A stretch of DNA of 64,000 bases from JACKCB01 sp964452775 (GTDB taxonomy: Bacteria > Chloroflexota > Anaerolineae > Promineifilales > Promineifilaceae). A program made the position numbers and the translations under genes. Within the stretch, counting starts at the first letter, position 1. Each line of letters begins with the position of its first letter. The stretch spans positions 5,104 to 69,103 of the forward strand of contig CAYVQP010000014.1 of NCBI GenBank assembly GCA_964452775.1, in the 5' to 3' direction. Below the pieces are notes generated by a model that was given only the letters and a program-made list of their open reading frames with translations, did no database searches and was not told where the DNA came from. This document shows, one piece after another, positions 6,848 through 15,172 of this stretch.

Positions 6848-9313
6848 ATGAATTGGAAAGTTGATTTCGCACAATTAGAGGCAAAGTGGCGGCCATATTG
6901 GCGGGCCATCGATCTCTATCGCACCGAAGATCAGCCGGACCGGCCCAAGCATTACATTCTGGATTACTTCCCATATCCCTCCGGCGAAGGGCTGTCCGTG
7001 GGCCATTGCCGCAACTATGTGCCCACCTGCGCCAACGCCCGCTTCCTGCGCATGACCGGCCACAATGTGCTGCATCCCATGGGCTGGGACGCATTCGGCC
7101 TGCCGGCGGAGAATTACGCCATCCTGCACAACGTGCATCCACGCGAGACAACCCGCCGCCAGGCCGCCAATTATCGCCGGCAACTGGAACTGGTGGAGTG
7201 TTCCTACGACTGGTCACGGGAGATAAACTCCAGCGACCCGGACTACTACCGCTGGACGCAATGGTTCTTTCTATTGCTGTATGAGCGCGGGCTGGCCTAT
7301 CGCGCCATGAGCAGCCAGTGGTGGTGTCCGGTCGATCAGACCATCCTGGCCAATGAGCAGGTGGAAGCCGGGCGCTGCTGGCGCTGCGGCAGCCTGGTTA
7401 CAAAAAAGGAACTGCCGCAGTGGTTCTTTAAGATCACGGACTATGCGGACCGGCTGTTGGCCGACCTGGAGCTGGTCAATTGGCCGGAGTCGATCAAGCA
7501 GATGCAGCGTAACTGGATCGGACGCCGCGAAGGGGCTGAAATCACCTTTCCCCTGGATGAAGGCGCGGTCACGGTCTTCACGACCCGGCCTGACACGCTG
7601 TACGGCGTCACCTTCCTGGTCATCGCGCCCGAGCACCCGGCGACCAGGGAGATTGTCACGCCCGCTCAGCGCGCCGCCGTTGATGACTATGTCGCCGAGG
7701 CCGTCCGGCAGCCCGAGATCGACCGTCTGGCGGCCGACCGGGAAAAGAGCGGCATCTTCAGCGGCGCATTTGCCCGCCACCCGCTGACCGGCGAACCCCT
7801 GCCCATCTGGGTCGCCGACTACGTGCTGCCAAGTTATGGCACGGGGGCGGTGATGGGCGTGCCGGGACATGACACCCGCGACTTCGCCTTCGCGCAGCGG
7901 TACGACCTGCCGGTGATCGAGGTCATCCAACCGGCTGATTGGCAGGGTGATTTCGCCGGCTGTTACACCGGACATGACCTGATGATCAACAGCGGCCCGT
8001 TCAACGGTCTGTCCTCCGAGGCCGGCGGCGAGCAGATTGTGGCCGAGCTGGCAGAACGCGGTCTGGGCCGGCAAGCCGTCTCCTATCGCTTCCGCGACTG
8101 GCTAATCTCTCGCCAGCGTTACTGGGGAGCGCCCATCCCGATGGTCCACTGCGCCGAATGCGGCATTGTGACTGTGCCGGAAAGAGAGCTGCCGGTGTTG
8201 CTGCCCGAGATTGAGGACTTTGCTCCGCAGGGCGACGGCAAGGCGCCGCTGGCCCGGGTCGAATCCTGGGTGAATACCACCTGCCCCCAATGCGCCGGCC
8301 CGGCTCGCCGGGAGACGGACACGATGGACGGCTTCGCCTGCTCCTCCTGGTACTTCTTGCGCTTTGCCGACACCCATTACGCGGATGGGCCGTTCAATCC
8401 GGACGCGGTGACTTACTGGCTGCCCGTTGATACCTACGTCGGCGGCGCGGAGCATGCGGTGATGCACCTGCTGTTTGCCCGCTTCTGGACCAAGGTGATG
8501 TATGACGCCGGCCTGATCAACTTTGTCGAGCCATTCACGCAGTTACGCAACCAGGGAGTGCTGCACGCGCCGGACGGCCGGCGAATGTCCAAGTCCAGGG
8601 GGAACGTGATCACGCCGGACGAGGTCATTGCGGCGCATGGTACCGACGCGCTGCGCACCTACATCGTCTTCATGGGGCCGTTTGAGGCGAACGTCAACTG
8701 GACGGAGACCGGCATTAAAGGGGTCACCCGTTTCCTGGATCGCTTCTGGCAATTGGCGCGGGAGCGCGGTGCGATGGGCGCGCCGGGCGACACTGAAGGG
8801 GAATGGCAGCAGGCGGGCAATCCGGCGCACGCCGCCTTTCGCCGCCGGCAACACCGCACCATCCAGCGGCTGACCGCCGACATGCAGGCGTTCCGCTTCA
8901 ACACGGTAGTGGCGGCGCTGATGGAATGGCTAAACGAGTTGCTGGACACGCCGGCTGAGGCGATACCGCCGGCCGGCTGGCGCGAAGCGATCGCTACCTT
9001 TTGCCTGCTGCTGGCCCCCATCGCCCCCTTTGTGACGGAGGAAGTGTGGCAGGAGGTGTTAGGCAATCGCGAATCCGTCCACCGGCAGCCCTGGCCCGTC
9101 TGGGATGAGGCGGTCGCGGCGGAGGACGAGGTGACGATCGCCGTGCAGGTGAACGGCAAGCTGCGGGCGACGATCATCGTGCCGGCCGGCAGCGACGAGC
9201 GTACACTACGCGAGGCGGCGCTGGCCGATCCCAACGTGTGGAAGTACGTGGATGGAAAGACCATCCAACGTGTAGTCGTGGCTCCGGATCGCTTGCTGAA
9301 CCTGGTTGTTTGA
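6848..9313 (+). CDS. leuS: Leucyl-tRNA synthetase
   Basis: Charges tRNA-Leu with leucine. 821 residues, normal for bacterial LeuRS. The class I HIGH motif is present as SVGH in FPYPSGEGLSVGH (Ser in place of the usual first His), and the KMSKS loop as RMSKS. The editing CP1 domain with the T-rich motif VFTTRPDTLYG and the C-terminal KLRATI region are intact. The start ATG at 6848 follows AGGAGG by 5 nt; an in-frame GTG further upstream lies inside the attenuator hairpin and is not used as the start here. Expression is probably controlled by the leader peptide and hairpin upstream. Confidence 0.97.
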   Translation: MNWKVDFAQLEAKWRPYWRAIDLYRTEDQPDRPKHYILDYFPYPSGEGLSVGHCRNYVPTCANARFLRMTGHNVLHPMGWDAFGLPAENYAILHNVHPRETTRRQAANYRRQLELVECSYDWSREINSSDPDYYRWTQWFFLLLYERGLAYRAMSSQWWCPVDQTILANEQVEAGRCWRCGSLVTKKELPQWFFKITDYADRLLADLELVNWPESIKQMQRNWIGRREGAEITFPLDEGAVTVFTTRPDTLYGVTFLVIAPEHPATREIVTPAQRAAVDDYVAEAVRQPEIDRLAADREKSGIFSGAFARHPLTGEPLPIWVADYVLPSYGTGAVMGVPGHDTRDFAFAQRYDLPVIEVIQPADWQGDFAGCYTGHDLMINSGPFNGLSSEAGGEQIVAELAERGLGRQAVSYRFRDWLISRQRYWGAPIPMVHCAECGIVTVPERELPVLLPEIEDFAPQGDGKAPLARVESWVNTTCPQCAGPARRETDTMDGFACSSWYFLRFADTHYADGPFNPDAVTYWLPVDTYVGGAEHAVMHLLFARFWTKVMYDAGLINFVEPFTQLRNQGVLHAPDGRRMSKSRGNVITPDEVIAAHGTDALRTYIVFMGPFEANVNWTETGIKGVTRFLDRFWQLARERGAMGAPGDTEGEWQQAGNPAHAAFRRRQHRTIQRLTADMQAFRFNTVVAALMEWLNELLDTPAEAIPPAGWREAIATFCLLLAPIAPFVTEEVWQEVLGNRESVHRQPWPVWDEAVAAEDEVTIAVQVNGKLRATIIVPAGSDERTLREAALADPNVWKYVDGKTIQRVVVAPDRLLNLVV

Positions 9314-9373
9314 GCCGGTTGGCGGGTTGGCCGCTAAGTAGCCGGTCCTGAGTACTATTGTGGAGGCAGCAAT

Positions 9374-9619
9374 ATGGGTCTGATCCAGAAGCTCGTGACA
9401 GGTCTACTACCTAAATCCTGGGCGGAATCAATCAAGGCTGATTCCGAAAGCTGGATCCTGACCTGCTTGACATGCGGAACGGTACGTTCCGTGTGGGAAA
9501 TTGGAGGAGTCCGCTTCAAGGCTACCTCCCAGCGCAAAAAGATGGGCGTCTATTGCTCCACCTGCGGCAGGTACAGGGTCATGTCGTTGGAGAAGAAGAT
9601 AGAAAGCGGCTACTCGTGA
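9374..9619 (+). CDS. Small zinc-ribbon protein
   Basis: An 81-residue soluble protein with two CxxC knuckles, CLTCG and CSTCG, about 30 residues apart, which form a probable zinc ribbon. A ribosome site (GGAGG) sits 8 nt before the ATG. It follows leuS by 60 bp and may share its transcript. I do not recognise the family, and no catalytic residues are evident; it could bind nucleic acid or another protein. Confidence 0.7.
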   Translation: MGLIQKLVTGLLPKSWAESIKADSESWILTCLTCGTVRSVWEIGGVRFKATSQRKKMGVYCSTCGRYRVMSLEKKIESGYS

Positions 9620-9690
9620 TGCCTAGTGGTAACCGGGACTAGGTAGCTCGCCGGCTCTCCGCCTGACTTCGCTGGACTTGCTGTCGTTTA

Positions 9691-10218
9691 TCAGCGCGCT
9701 TCGCGGCGCAGCCGGCGGTCCATATCCGGGCGCGGCCAGATTGGAGGCGCGCCCGCACCTTGCGCCGCTTCGTTGAGCAGGCGATCAGCAATCGCCTGCA
9801 GCGGCTCGCCCGTCTCCGGATGGCGCATGTCGGGGGCCAACGCCGCCACCGGCGCAGCTACATGGGGGTAGCGCAGCAGGTCCGCATCCGGCGGGAACTG
9901 GTCGCCTGTCTCGGCGTCAAACAGGATCAAATCGGCGTCAATTGTGCGCGGCGCGTTCTTGTCCGCCGTGCGCACGCGCTTCAGCCGGCGCTCGATCTCG
10001 GATAGTACCGTGGCTCTCAGCTCCGCCGGCTGTAGCTCCGTCTGCACCAGTACGGCCACGTTCAGGAAGTCCGGCTGCTCGCGCAAACCGACCGGCGTGG
10101 TCTCATAGACAGGCGAGATTGCCGCCACCCGGCACAGCTCACTCAGCATGCGCACGGCGGCGACCAGGTTATTCTCCTTGTCAATGTTGGAGCCAAGCAG
10201 GATGAACGCGCGGTTCAT
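9691..10218 (-). CDS. folK: 6-hydroxymethyl-7,8-dihydropterin pyrophosphokinase
   Basis: Transfers pyrophosphate from ATP to the pterin in folate synthesis. The 175-residue protein starts with the family signature FILLGSNIDKENNL and continues with SPVYETTPVGLREQPDFLNVAV and RTIDADLILFD, which carries the metal-binding Asp pair. It is the last gene of a folM-like/folB/folK set, 16 bp after folB. Confidence 0.94.
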   Translation of the reverse strand: MNRAFILLGSNIDKENNLVAAVRMLSELCRVAAISPVYETTPVGLREQPDFLNVAVLVQTELQPAELRATVLSEIERRLKRVRTADKNAPRTIDADLILFDAETGDQFPPDADLLRYPHVAAPVAALAPDMRHPETGEPLQAIADRLLNEAAQGAGAPPIWPRPDMDRRLRREAR

Positions 10219-10234
10219 TAGTCGTCAGGCCGGA

Positions 10235-10600
10235 TTAGAGTCCGAAGTCAGCCCGGGTGCGATCAATCTCCACCCCGACCGAACGGGCAAAGCGCAACGC
10301 CCCCGGCTTCTCCAGCCGGACCTGCACGCGCTGCACGCCAAACTCTTCCAGCACGATGCGCGCAATGTCCGTCACCAACTTTTCGACCAGGAAATCGGAG
10401 GATGCTGCCACATGCCGGATGACCCGTTTGGCGATGGTGCGGTAGTTGACAGCGTCCGCGATATCGTCGCTCTCCGCCGCCGGCCGGATATCCGCGTAAA
10501 CGACCATGTTGATCAGGATATCCTGCGGGTTCTCCCGTTCGTCCGGGTTGATGCCGACGATACCGCGCAACAACAGGTCTCGAATGATGATCTGGTCCAT
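10235..10600 (-). CDS. folB: Dihydroneopterin aldolase
   Basis: Splits 7,8-dihydroneopterin to the hydroxymethyl pterin used by FolK. 121 residues from the ATG at 10600, which follows GAGAGGAA and gives the typical start MDQIIIRDLLLRGIVGINPDER. The conserved Glu of the substrate pocket (NPDERENPQ) and the C-terminal VRLEKPGALRFA (catalytic Lys) are present. An upstream in-frame ATG at 10642 would add 14 unrelated residues. Confidence 0.93.
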   Translation of the reverse strand: MDQIIIRDLLLRGIVGINPDERENPQDILINMVVYADIRPAAESDDIADAVNYRTIAKRVIRHVAASSDFLVEKLVTDIARIVLEEFGVQRVQVRLEKPGALRFARSVGVEIDRTRADFGL

Positions 10601-10644
10601 AAGTTCCTCTCCCGGCTTACTGCCCACATGCGCCGGGTGCAAGT

Positions 10645-11451
10645 CTATAGAAATTCGCCGCCGTCCAGCCGGATTGTGTGGCCGGTGATGAATGGCTGGC
10701 GCAACAGGTGTAACACGTTTTCGGCCACAAGCTGCGCGTTGCCGGGTCGCTGTAAGGGCACGCGCTCAAGCGCCAGGCGGGCGAGATACTGCTCATCCTT
10801 GCCCGGCGGCGGCAGGATAGCGCCCAGGGCGACGCCGTTCACGCGGATATCCGGGGCCAACTCCAGGGCCAGCCCTTCGGTCATCGCCAGGAGGGCCGAC
10901 TTGGTCAGCCGGTAGGCGAAATGATCGACGCCGGGCCGGAAGATGCGCGCGTCATTGACGTTCACGATGTTGCCCGGCTCTGTGGGCGAAAAGTGCGTTT
11001 GGGCGGCAAATTCCCGGCTCAACAGGAACGGCGCGCGCAGGTTGATGCTAAACTGCCGCTCCCACGCGTCCAGGGTCGTACTACGCAGATCGCCCTCCAG
11101 GAAGAGGGCCGCGCTGTTCACCAGAATATCCACCCGGCCAAACGCCTCCCGCGCCGCGGCAACTACGCCTCCAGCGGCGAAGCTGTCAAGCAAATCGGTG
11201 GGATAGATTTCGGCCCGGACCCCGGCTTCCCGCGCCCCGGCCTGAACCTCTCGCGCCGCCTCAGCGGAATGATTGTAATGGATGAACAAATCACAGCCGG
11301 CCTGAGCCAGCGCCATCGAAATGGCCCGGCCGACGCGAATCGCGCCGCCGGTGACCAGGGCGACCTTTCCATGTAGTTCAGCCAACTCTAGTGGTGCTCC
11401 ATTCACAGGACGGGTGCCGGCATCATTGCGCCGGCTCAACCAGATCGGCAA
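10645..11451 (-). CDS. SDR oxidoreductase, pteridine reductase/FolM-like
   Basis: A short-chain dehydrogenase of up to 268 residues. The cofactor loop is TGGAIRVG, the Arg-containing form found in pteridine reductases and FolM rather than the usual TGxxxGxG; NSA and YRLTK (YxxxK catalytic pair) follow. Its place directly before folB and folK suggests reduction of dihydropteridines or dihydrofolate. The start is uncertain: ATG 11451 overlaps the deacetylase end by 29 bp, and GTG 11406 would leave a 16-bp gap and remove residues that do not look conserved. Confidence 0.82.
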   Translation of the reverse strand: MPIWLSRRNDAGTRPVNGAPLELAELHGKVALVTGGAIRVGRAISMALAQAGCDLFIHYNHSAEAAREVQAGAREAGVRAEIYPTDLLDSFAAGGVVAAAREAFGRVDILVNSAALFLEGDLRSTTLDAWERQFSINLRAPFLLSREFAAQTHFSPTEPGNIVNVNDARIFRPGVDHFAYRLTKSALLAMTEGLALELAPDIRVNGVALGAILPPPGKDEQYLARLALERVPLQRPGNAQLVAENVLHLLRQPFITGHTIRLDGGEFL

Positions 11452-12523
11452 ATTCGGCCAGGGTAGTTACGTCGCGAACGCGCCATCGCGACCACTCATA
11501 GCGACCGTCAAAGGTGTGCCACTTGCCGCCTGCCGTTGTTACTGCTCCCCAGAAATCGAGATCGCGCAGCGCCTGCACCGTGTTCTCGTCATAACGACCG
11601 CTGGGATAGCAGAAGTAGCGGGGCGTGTAGCCAATATGCGCCGCCAGCGTCTCCTGCGATCCCAGGAGCTGCCAGACCAACTCCTCCTGCGATGCGCCAT
11701 ACAAATCAGCATGTGTCTTGGAGTGGGACTCCATGCGATGGCCGGCGGCGGCCATCTCCTCGATCATCGCCCAACTCATGTACTCCGGAAGTTCCCGGTC
11801 AACATATTCGGTAATGATGAAAAAAGTACCCTTGAAGCCGAACTCCTGCAAGATGGGGAAGGCGTTTTGATAAGCATCTATGTAACCGTCGTCAAAGGTG
11901 AGCACAACCGGCTTGGCCGGCAAGAGCTGTTTGTCCGCCAGGGCGCGGGACAGGTCATACAGGTCAATGGTGGTGAAGCCGTTCTCGGCCAGGTAAGCCA
12001 TCTGCTCGCGGAACTGTTCCGGTGTCACGGAGAGGTCGCGGCGATAGATGTCAGCATCTTCCGGCGGCGTGCTGATATAGTGGTACATCAGGATGGGCAC
12101 CGTCAGGGTGGGCGTGTAGGCCGGATTCGGCGTTGGCAGGCGCGGCGTCGCCGTGGGAGTCGGCGCCGGAATGTCTGTGGGCAGGGGCGTGGCTGTGCCG
12201 GTCGGTTCGGAGGTGGCTGTCGGCCTGCGGGTCGCCGTCAATGTTGGAGTAGCGGTGTCGGTGGGCGGTATGGTGGCGCTGCTCGTCGCCGTGCTGGTGG
12301 GCGCGAGGGTAGGTGTGGCCATCCGGGTGGGCCGTTCACGCGTCTCCGTTGGGCCGGCTTCCAGGGCCAGCGCAGGGTAGGAAACCGTCGCCGGCGTCGC
12401 TGTCGTCTGATCCTGCGCACCGGCTACCCCTCCTCTGCACGCTGTCAGCCCGGTCATCAGAATCCACAGCAAAGCCCAACTTCCAATCGAGCCTAGCCGG
12501 TGATCCACTTTCCAGAATCGCAA
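11423..12523 (-). CDS. Polysaccharide deacetylase lipoprotein (NodB homology)
   Basis: A 366-residue exported enzyme acting on a cell-wall or extracellular N-acetylated glycan. The signal peptide ends in a lipobox (LTAC, near residue 29). Next comes a low-complexity Thr/Pro linker of about 90 residues, then the NodB domain with TFDDGY (catalytic base and metal Asp), HSKTHADL (two metal His) and YFCYPSGRY. The start appears to be TTG at 12523 after AGGTGG. The linker places the enzyme away from the membrane surface. Confidence 0.87.
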   Translation of the reverse strand: MRFWKVDHRLGSIGSWALLWILMTGLTACRGGVAGAQDQTTATPATVSYPALALEAGPTETRERPTRMATPTLAPTSTATSSATIPPTDTATPTLTATRRPTATSEPTGTATPLPTDIPAPTPTATPRLPTPNPAYTPTLTVPILMYHYISTPPEDADIYRRDLSVTPEQFREQMAYLAENGFTTIDLYDLSRALADKQLLPAKPVVLTFDDGYIDAYQNAFPILQEFGFKGTFFIITEYVDRELPEYMSWAMIEEMAAAGHRMESHSKTHADLYGASQEELVWQLLGSQETLAAHIGYTPRYFCYPSGRYDENTVQALRDLDFWGAVTTAGGKWHTFDGRYEWSRWRVRDVTTLAEFADLVEPAQ

Positions 12524-12652
12524 GTTCCACCTGATTCGACATGCCGCCGGCTTGCAGTGGCTCCAACAGATTAAGCCGGCCGGCGAACGGCCTGACTTTG
12601 TATCTCAGGCCCTGACGCTCGTCAAGCAGTAGGCGGTGTTCTGCCGATCTGT

Positions 12653-12658
12653 TATACT
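12653..12658 (+). promoter_or_regulatory. -10 box upstream of the sigma factor gene
   Basis: TATACT in the 240-bp stretch between the divergent deacetylase and sigma genes. No good -35 is seen. A transcript would start near 12665, about 100 nt before the preferred sigma start. The rest of this stretch shows no gene. Confidence 0.35.
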
Positions 12659-12766
12659 GTCTTCTAAAGTTTTGATCCCGCACCCCCTGACTATCACGCA
12701 ACTATTTTCTGTGCCGCGTGTTTTCATATGCAACATGCCGGGGTCAGAAATTGGGAAGTGATCCCC

Positions 12767-13351
12767 ATGGATGATCCGGCTCTAATCGAGCGGGCTAAGA
12801 GCGACAAAGAGGCTTTCGGCCAGCTCTACGAGCAGTACGTAGATCGTATCTACAACTATATTTACTACCGGACCGGCAATCACGCGGATGCGGAAGACCT
12901 GACGGCGCGCGTCTTTTTCCGGGCGATGCAGCACATCGAGCGCTTTGAAGATCAGGGTGTCCCATTTTCGGCCTGGCTCTACCGGATCGCGCACAATCTC
13001 GTCGCCAACTGGCATCGAGACAACAGCCGGCGCATATTGATCAGCCTGGAGGACCTGTCTAACTGGCGCTTTCCACAGGACGGGCCGGAACAGATGACGG
13101 TGTCAACCGACGATCAGGCGGCGCTGCTGGATGCGATTCAACGGCTGCCGGCTGATAGACAAGACCTGCTCATCCTGAAATATGTGGAACAACTTTCCAA
13201 TGCAGAGATAGGCGAGATCCTGGGACGGAGTGAGGGTGCAGTCAAGTCGCTTTATCATCGCACCTTGTTGACGTTGCGTGACGACATCCACGCTCCCGTG
13301 GAGCAGGAACTACCGGGCAAAAGTAGGTGGCGCCGGCTGCTGCCGGGATGA
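12767..13351 (+). CDS. ECF-type RNA polymerase sigma factor
   Basis: A 194-residue sigma factor with only regions 2 and 4. Region 2 runs from DKEAFGQLYEQYVDRIYNY through DAEDLTARVFFRAM and FSAWLYRIAHNLVANWHR; region 4 has the helix-turn-helix LPADRQDLLILKYVEQLSNAEIGEILGRSEGAVKSLYHR. I prefer the ATG at 12767 because homologues begin about there; an ATG at 12728 adds 13 residues. A membrane protein of anti-sigma size follows after a palindromic repeat. Confidence 0.88.
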   Translation: MDDPALIERAKSDKEAFGQLYEQYVDRIYNYIYYRTGNHADAEDLTARVFFRAMQHIERFEDQGVPFSAWLYRIAHNLVANWHRDNSRRILISLEDLSNWRFPQDGPEQMTVSTDDQAALLDAIQRLPADRQDLLILKYVEQLSNAEIGEILGRSEGAVKSLYHRTLLTLRDDIHAPVEQELPGKSRWRRLLPG

Positions 13352-13380
13352 ATTGCCGGCCTGCCGGAAACTATGCATGG

Positions 13381-13440
13381 ATTTTCCCGGAAACTGACTG
13401 CTTGTAGTGTGGAGTAACACACCAATCAGTTTCCGGGAAA
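13381..13440. repeat. TTTTCCCGGAAACTGA palindrome (family A)
   Basis: Arms ATTTTCCCGGAAACTGA (13381-13397) and TCAGTTTCCGGGAAA (13426-13440) flank an inner GTGT/ACAC stem. The hairpin separates the sigma gene from the next ORF and could lower or terminate read-through between them. It has the same core as the cluster at 3523-3730. Confidence 0.85.
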
Positions 13441-13460
13441 CATAGAAAAAAGAGGCTGCA

Positions 13461-13829
13461 ATGAACCATCGAGACCTGGTCGAACTACTGGCCCGACATG
13501 CTGATCTGCTGAACGCGGGCGATGACCGGACGAACACCTACGTGCGACAATATGGCCTGAGCGACGACGCAGCGGCGCTCCTTCATCTGGCGCGCAGCGC
13601 CAAAGCGGCCTTGAAGCCGGTTGATCCCCGCATTGGGTTTCAGGCGCAACTGCACCGTGAGTTGATGCAGGCTGATCCCTGGTACACGCTGGCGACGCCG
13701 GGGCGGATCGGTCGTAAGGTATGGGTGGGAGCGGCGACGATCGGCTCGCTGGTCTCGCTGGCCGGCCTCGTTTTCTGGTTTCGCCGGCAGCGCGAAGAAG
13801 CTGGATTGATCGAGTTTTCTGCCGGTTAA
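13461..13829 (+). CDS. Small single-span membrane protein, candidate anti-sigma factor
   Basis: 122 residues: an N-terminal cytoplasmic part of about 85 residues, one membrane span (VWVGAATIGSLVSLAGLVFWF, near 87-107) and a short charged tail. The ribosome site AGAGG precedes the ATG. I recognise no motif, in particular no zinc-binding HxxxCxxC of ZAS anti-sigmas. The call rests on position directly after an ECF sigma gene and on topology, so it is a suggestion only. Confidence 0.5.
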   Translation: MNHRDLVELLARHADLLNAGDDRTNTYVRQYGLSDDAAALLHLARSAKAALKPVDPRIGFQAQLHRELMQADPWYTLATPGRIGRKVWVGAATIGSLVSLAGLVFWFRRQREEAGLIEFSAG

Positions 13830-14037
13830 TCCGCTTCGTAGCCGGATCAGCATGCTGTGATCGGGGGCGCTTATCATCCTTTTCCCTCGAGAGACTCTCT
13901 TGAAGTAGCCGGGTCGCGGACGCCTTCTTCTTTGCCCGACCGTTTCTATTGTGATAACATGCACATGTTCTCGCCTGCAGAGCGAAACAGTCGTTCTCGT
14001 TGCTTGCTGAAATGCTGACTTCTCCAGGAACTCCAAC

Positions 14038-15087
14038 ATGAAATATGGAAAGCACCTTCTTGCCGTCGTCGGGCTGATAGTTGTCTCGTCGGTGGCGCTA
14101 TTTTTCGTGTTGAACGCCATCTATCAAAGGCCGCCGGCAGCCAGTGCGGAAGCGGTCCCGATCGACACGCTGATGACGGCGCACTTCATCTTGATTTCCT
14201 TCCTCTTCGCGTTGGTCATGGTTTTCGTGCTCTATTCACTTTACGTCTTCCGGCGTCGGGGAGATGACGATGGCGAGGGCGACCACTTTCATGGGCATAC
14301 CGGTCTGGAGGTCGTCTGGACGATCTTGCCGCTGGCGACGGTGATCTTCTTCGGGGTCTGGGGGGCGCAGGTGTTGGCCGAGATTACCAGAGAAGAGCCG
14401 GATGAGATGGTCGTCCACGTGGTAGGGCAGCAATGGAGCTGGCTGTTCGAGTATCCGGAGGCGGGCGATCTGCGCTCTTTGGAACTGGTGTTGCCCAAGG
14501 ACCAGGTAATCCGCCTACAAATGGATTCGCTGGATGTAATCCACTCCTTCTGGGTGCCGGAATTCAGAGTGAAACAGGACCTGGTGCCGGGCCAGACCAC
14601 CGAATTACGTATTACCCCTACCGATGTCGGCGAGTATTCCCTGGTCTGCGCGGAGATTTGCGGCGAACAGCATAGCTTGATGGTGGCCAAGGTGCGGGTG
14701 CTTGAGCCGGCTGATTTTGACGCCTGGGTACAGGAGCAGCAAAGCGCCGTGTTGCCGGACGACCCGGCGGAACGGGGCGCTATCTGGTTTGAGCAGTTCG
14801 GCTGCAACGCCTGCCACAGCACCGACGGCTCGGCGTTGGTTGGTCCCACCTGGCTCGGGCTGTGGGGTTCCGAACACACTCTGGAAGATGGCAGCACGGT
14901 CGTGGTTGACGAGGAATACTTCCGCCACTCCATTCTGGAGCCGAACGCGCAAATCCACACCGGCTTCCAGCCAAACTTGATGCCGCAGAACTTTGGCGAC
15001 CGGATTGCGGAAGAGCAAGGAAAGTTGGATCCCGGCATTGATGTCATCAACGACCTGATCGAGTTCGCCAAAACGCTGGAGAATTAG
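14038..15087 (+). CDS. coxB: Cytochrome c oxidase subunit II with fused cytochrome c domain
   Basis: Electron entry subunit of a caa3 oxidase. 349 residues: signal/first span, a second span (about 45-70), then the cupredoxin domain with the CuA ligands H169 (DVIHSFW) and C204, C208, H212, M215 (CAEICGEQHSLM). A C-terminal cytochrome c domain has the haem motif CNACH at 256-260 and a probable axial Met in NLMPQNF. The fusion means that electrons can be taken without a separate soluble cytochrome at this step. First gene of the oxidase operon; the start follows AGGAACT. Confidence 0.96.
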   Translation: MKYGKHLLAVVGLIVVSSVALFFVLNAIYQRPPAASAEAVPIDTLMTAHFILISFLFALVMVFVLYSLYVFRRRGDDDGEGDHFHGHTGLEVVWTILPLATVIFFGVWGAQVLAEITREEPDEMVVHVVGQQWSWLFEYPEAGDLRSLELVLPKDQVIRLQMDSLDVIHSFWVPEFRVKQDLVPGQTTELRITPTDVGEYSLVCAEICGEQHSLMVAKVRVLEPADFDAWVQEQQSAVLPDDPAERGAIWFEQFGCNACHSTDGSALVGPTWLGLWGSEHTLEDGSTVVVDEEYFRHSILEPNAQIHTGFQPNLMPQNFGDRIAEEQGKLDPGIDVINDLIEFAKTLEN

Positions 15088-15172
15088 GAAGGCATTGCCG
15101 CATGTGATTGGGCTGCGCTCCTCGCGGCCCGGGCAGTCTGATTTTGACTGATATTTGAACTAGAGGAACACT

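Noticed and set aside
11321..12496. 391-codon plus-strand frame across the deacetylase
   Set aside because: Antisense shadow; its Arg/Gly-rich part is simply the complement of the Thr/Pro linker.
13930..13965. Promoter of the oxidase operon (TTGCCC ... GATAAC)
   Set aside because: Spacer is only 15 bp and both boxes are poor; not reported as a feature.
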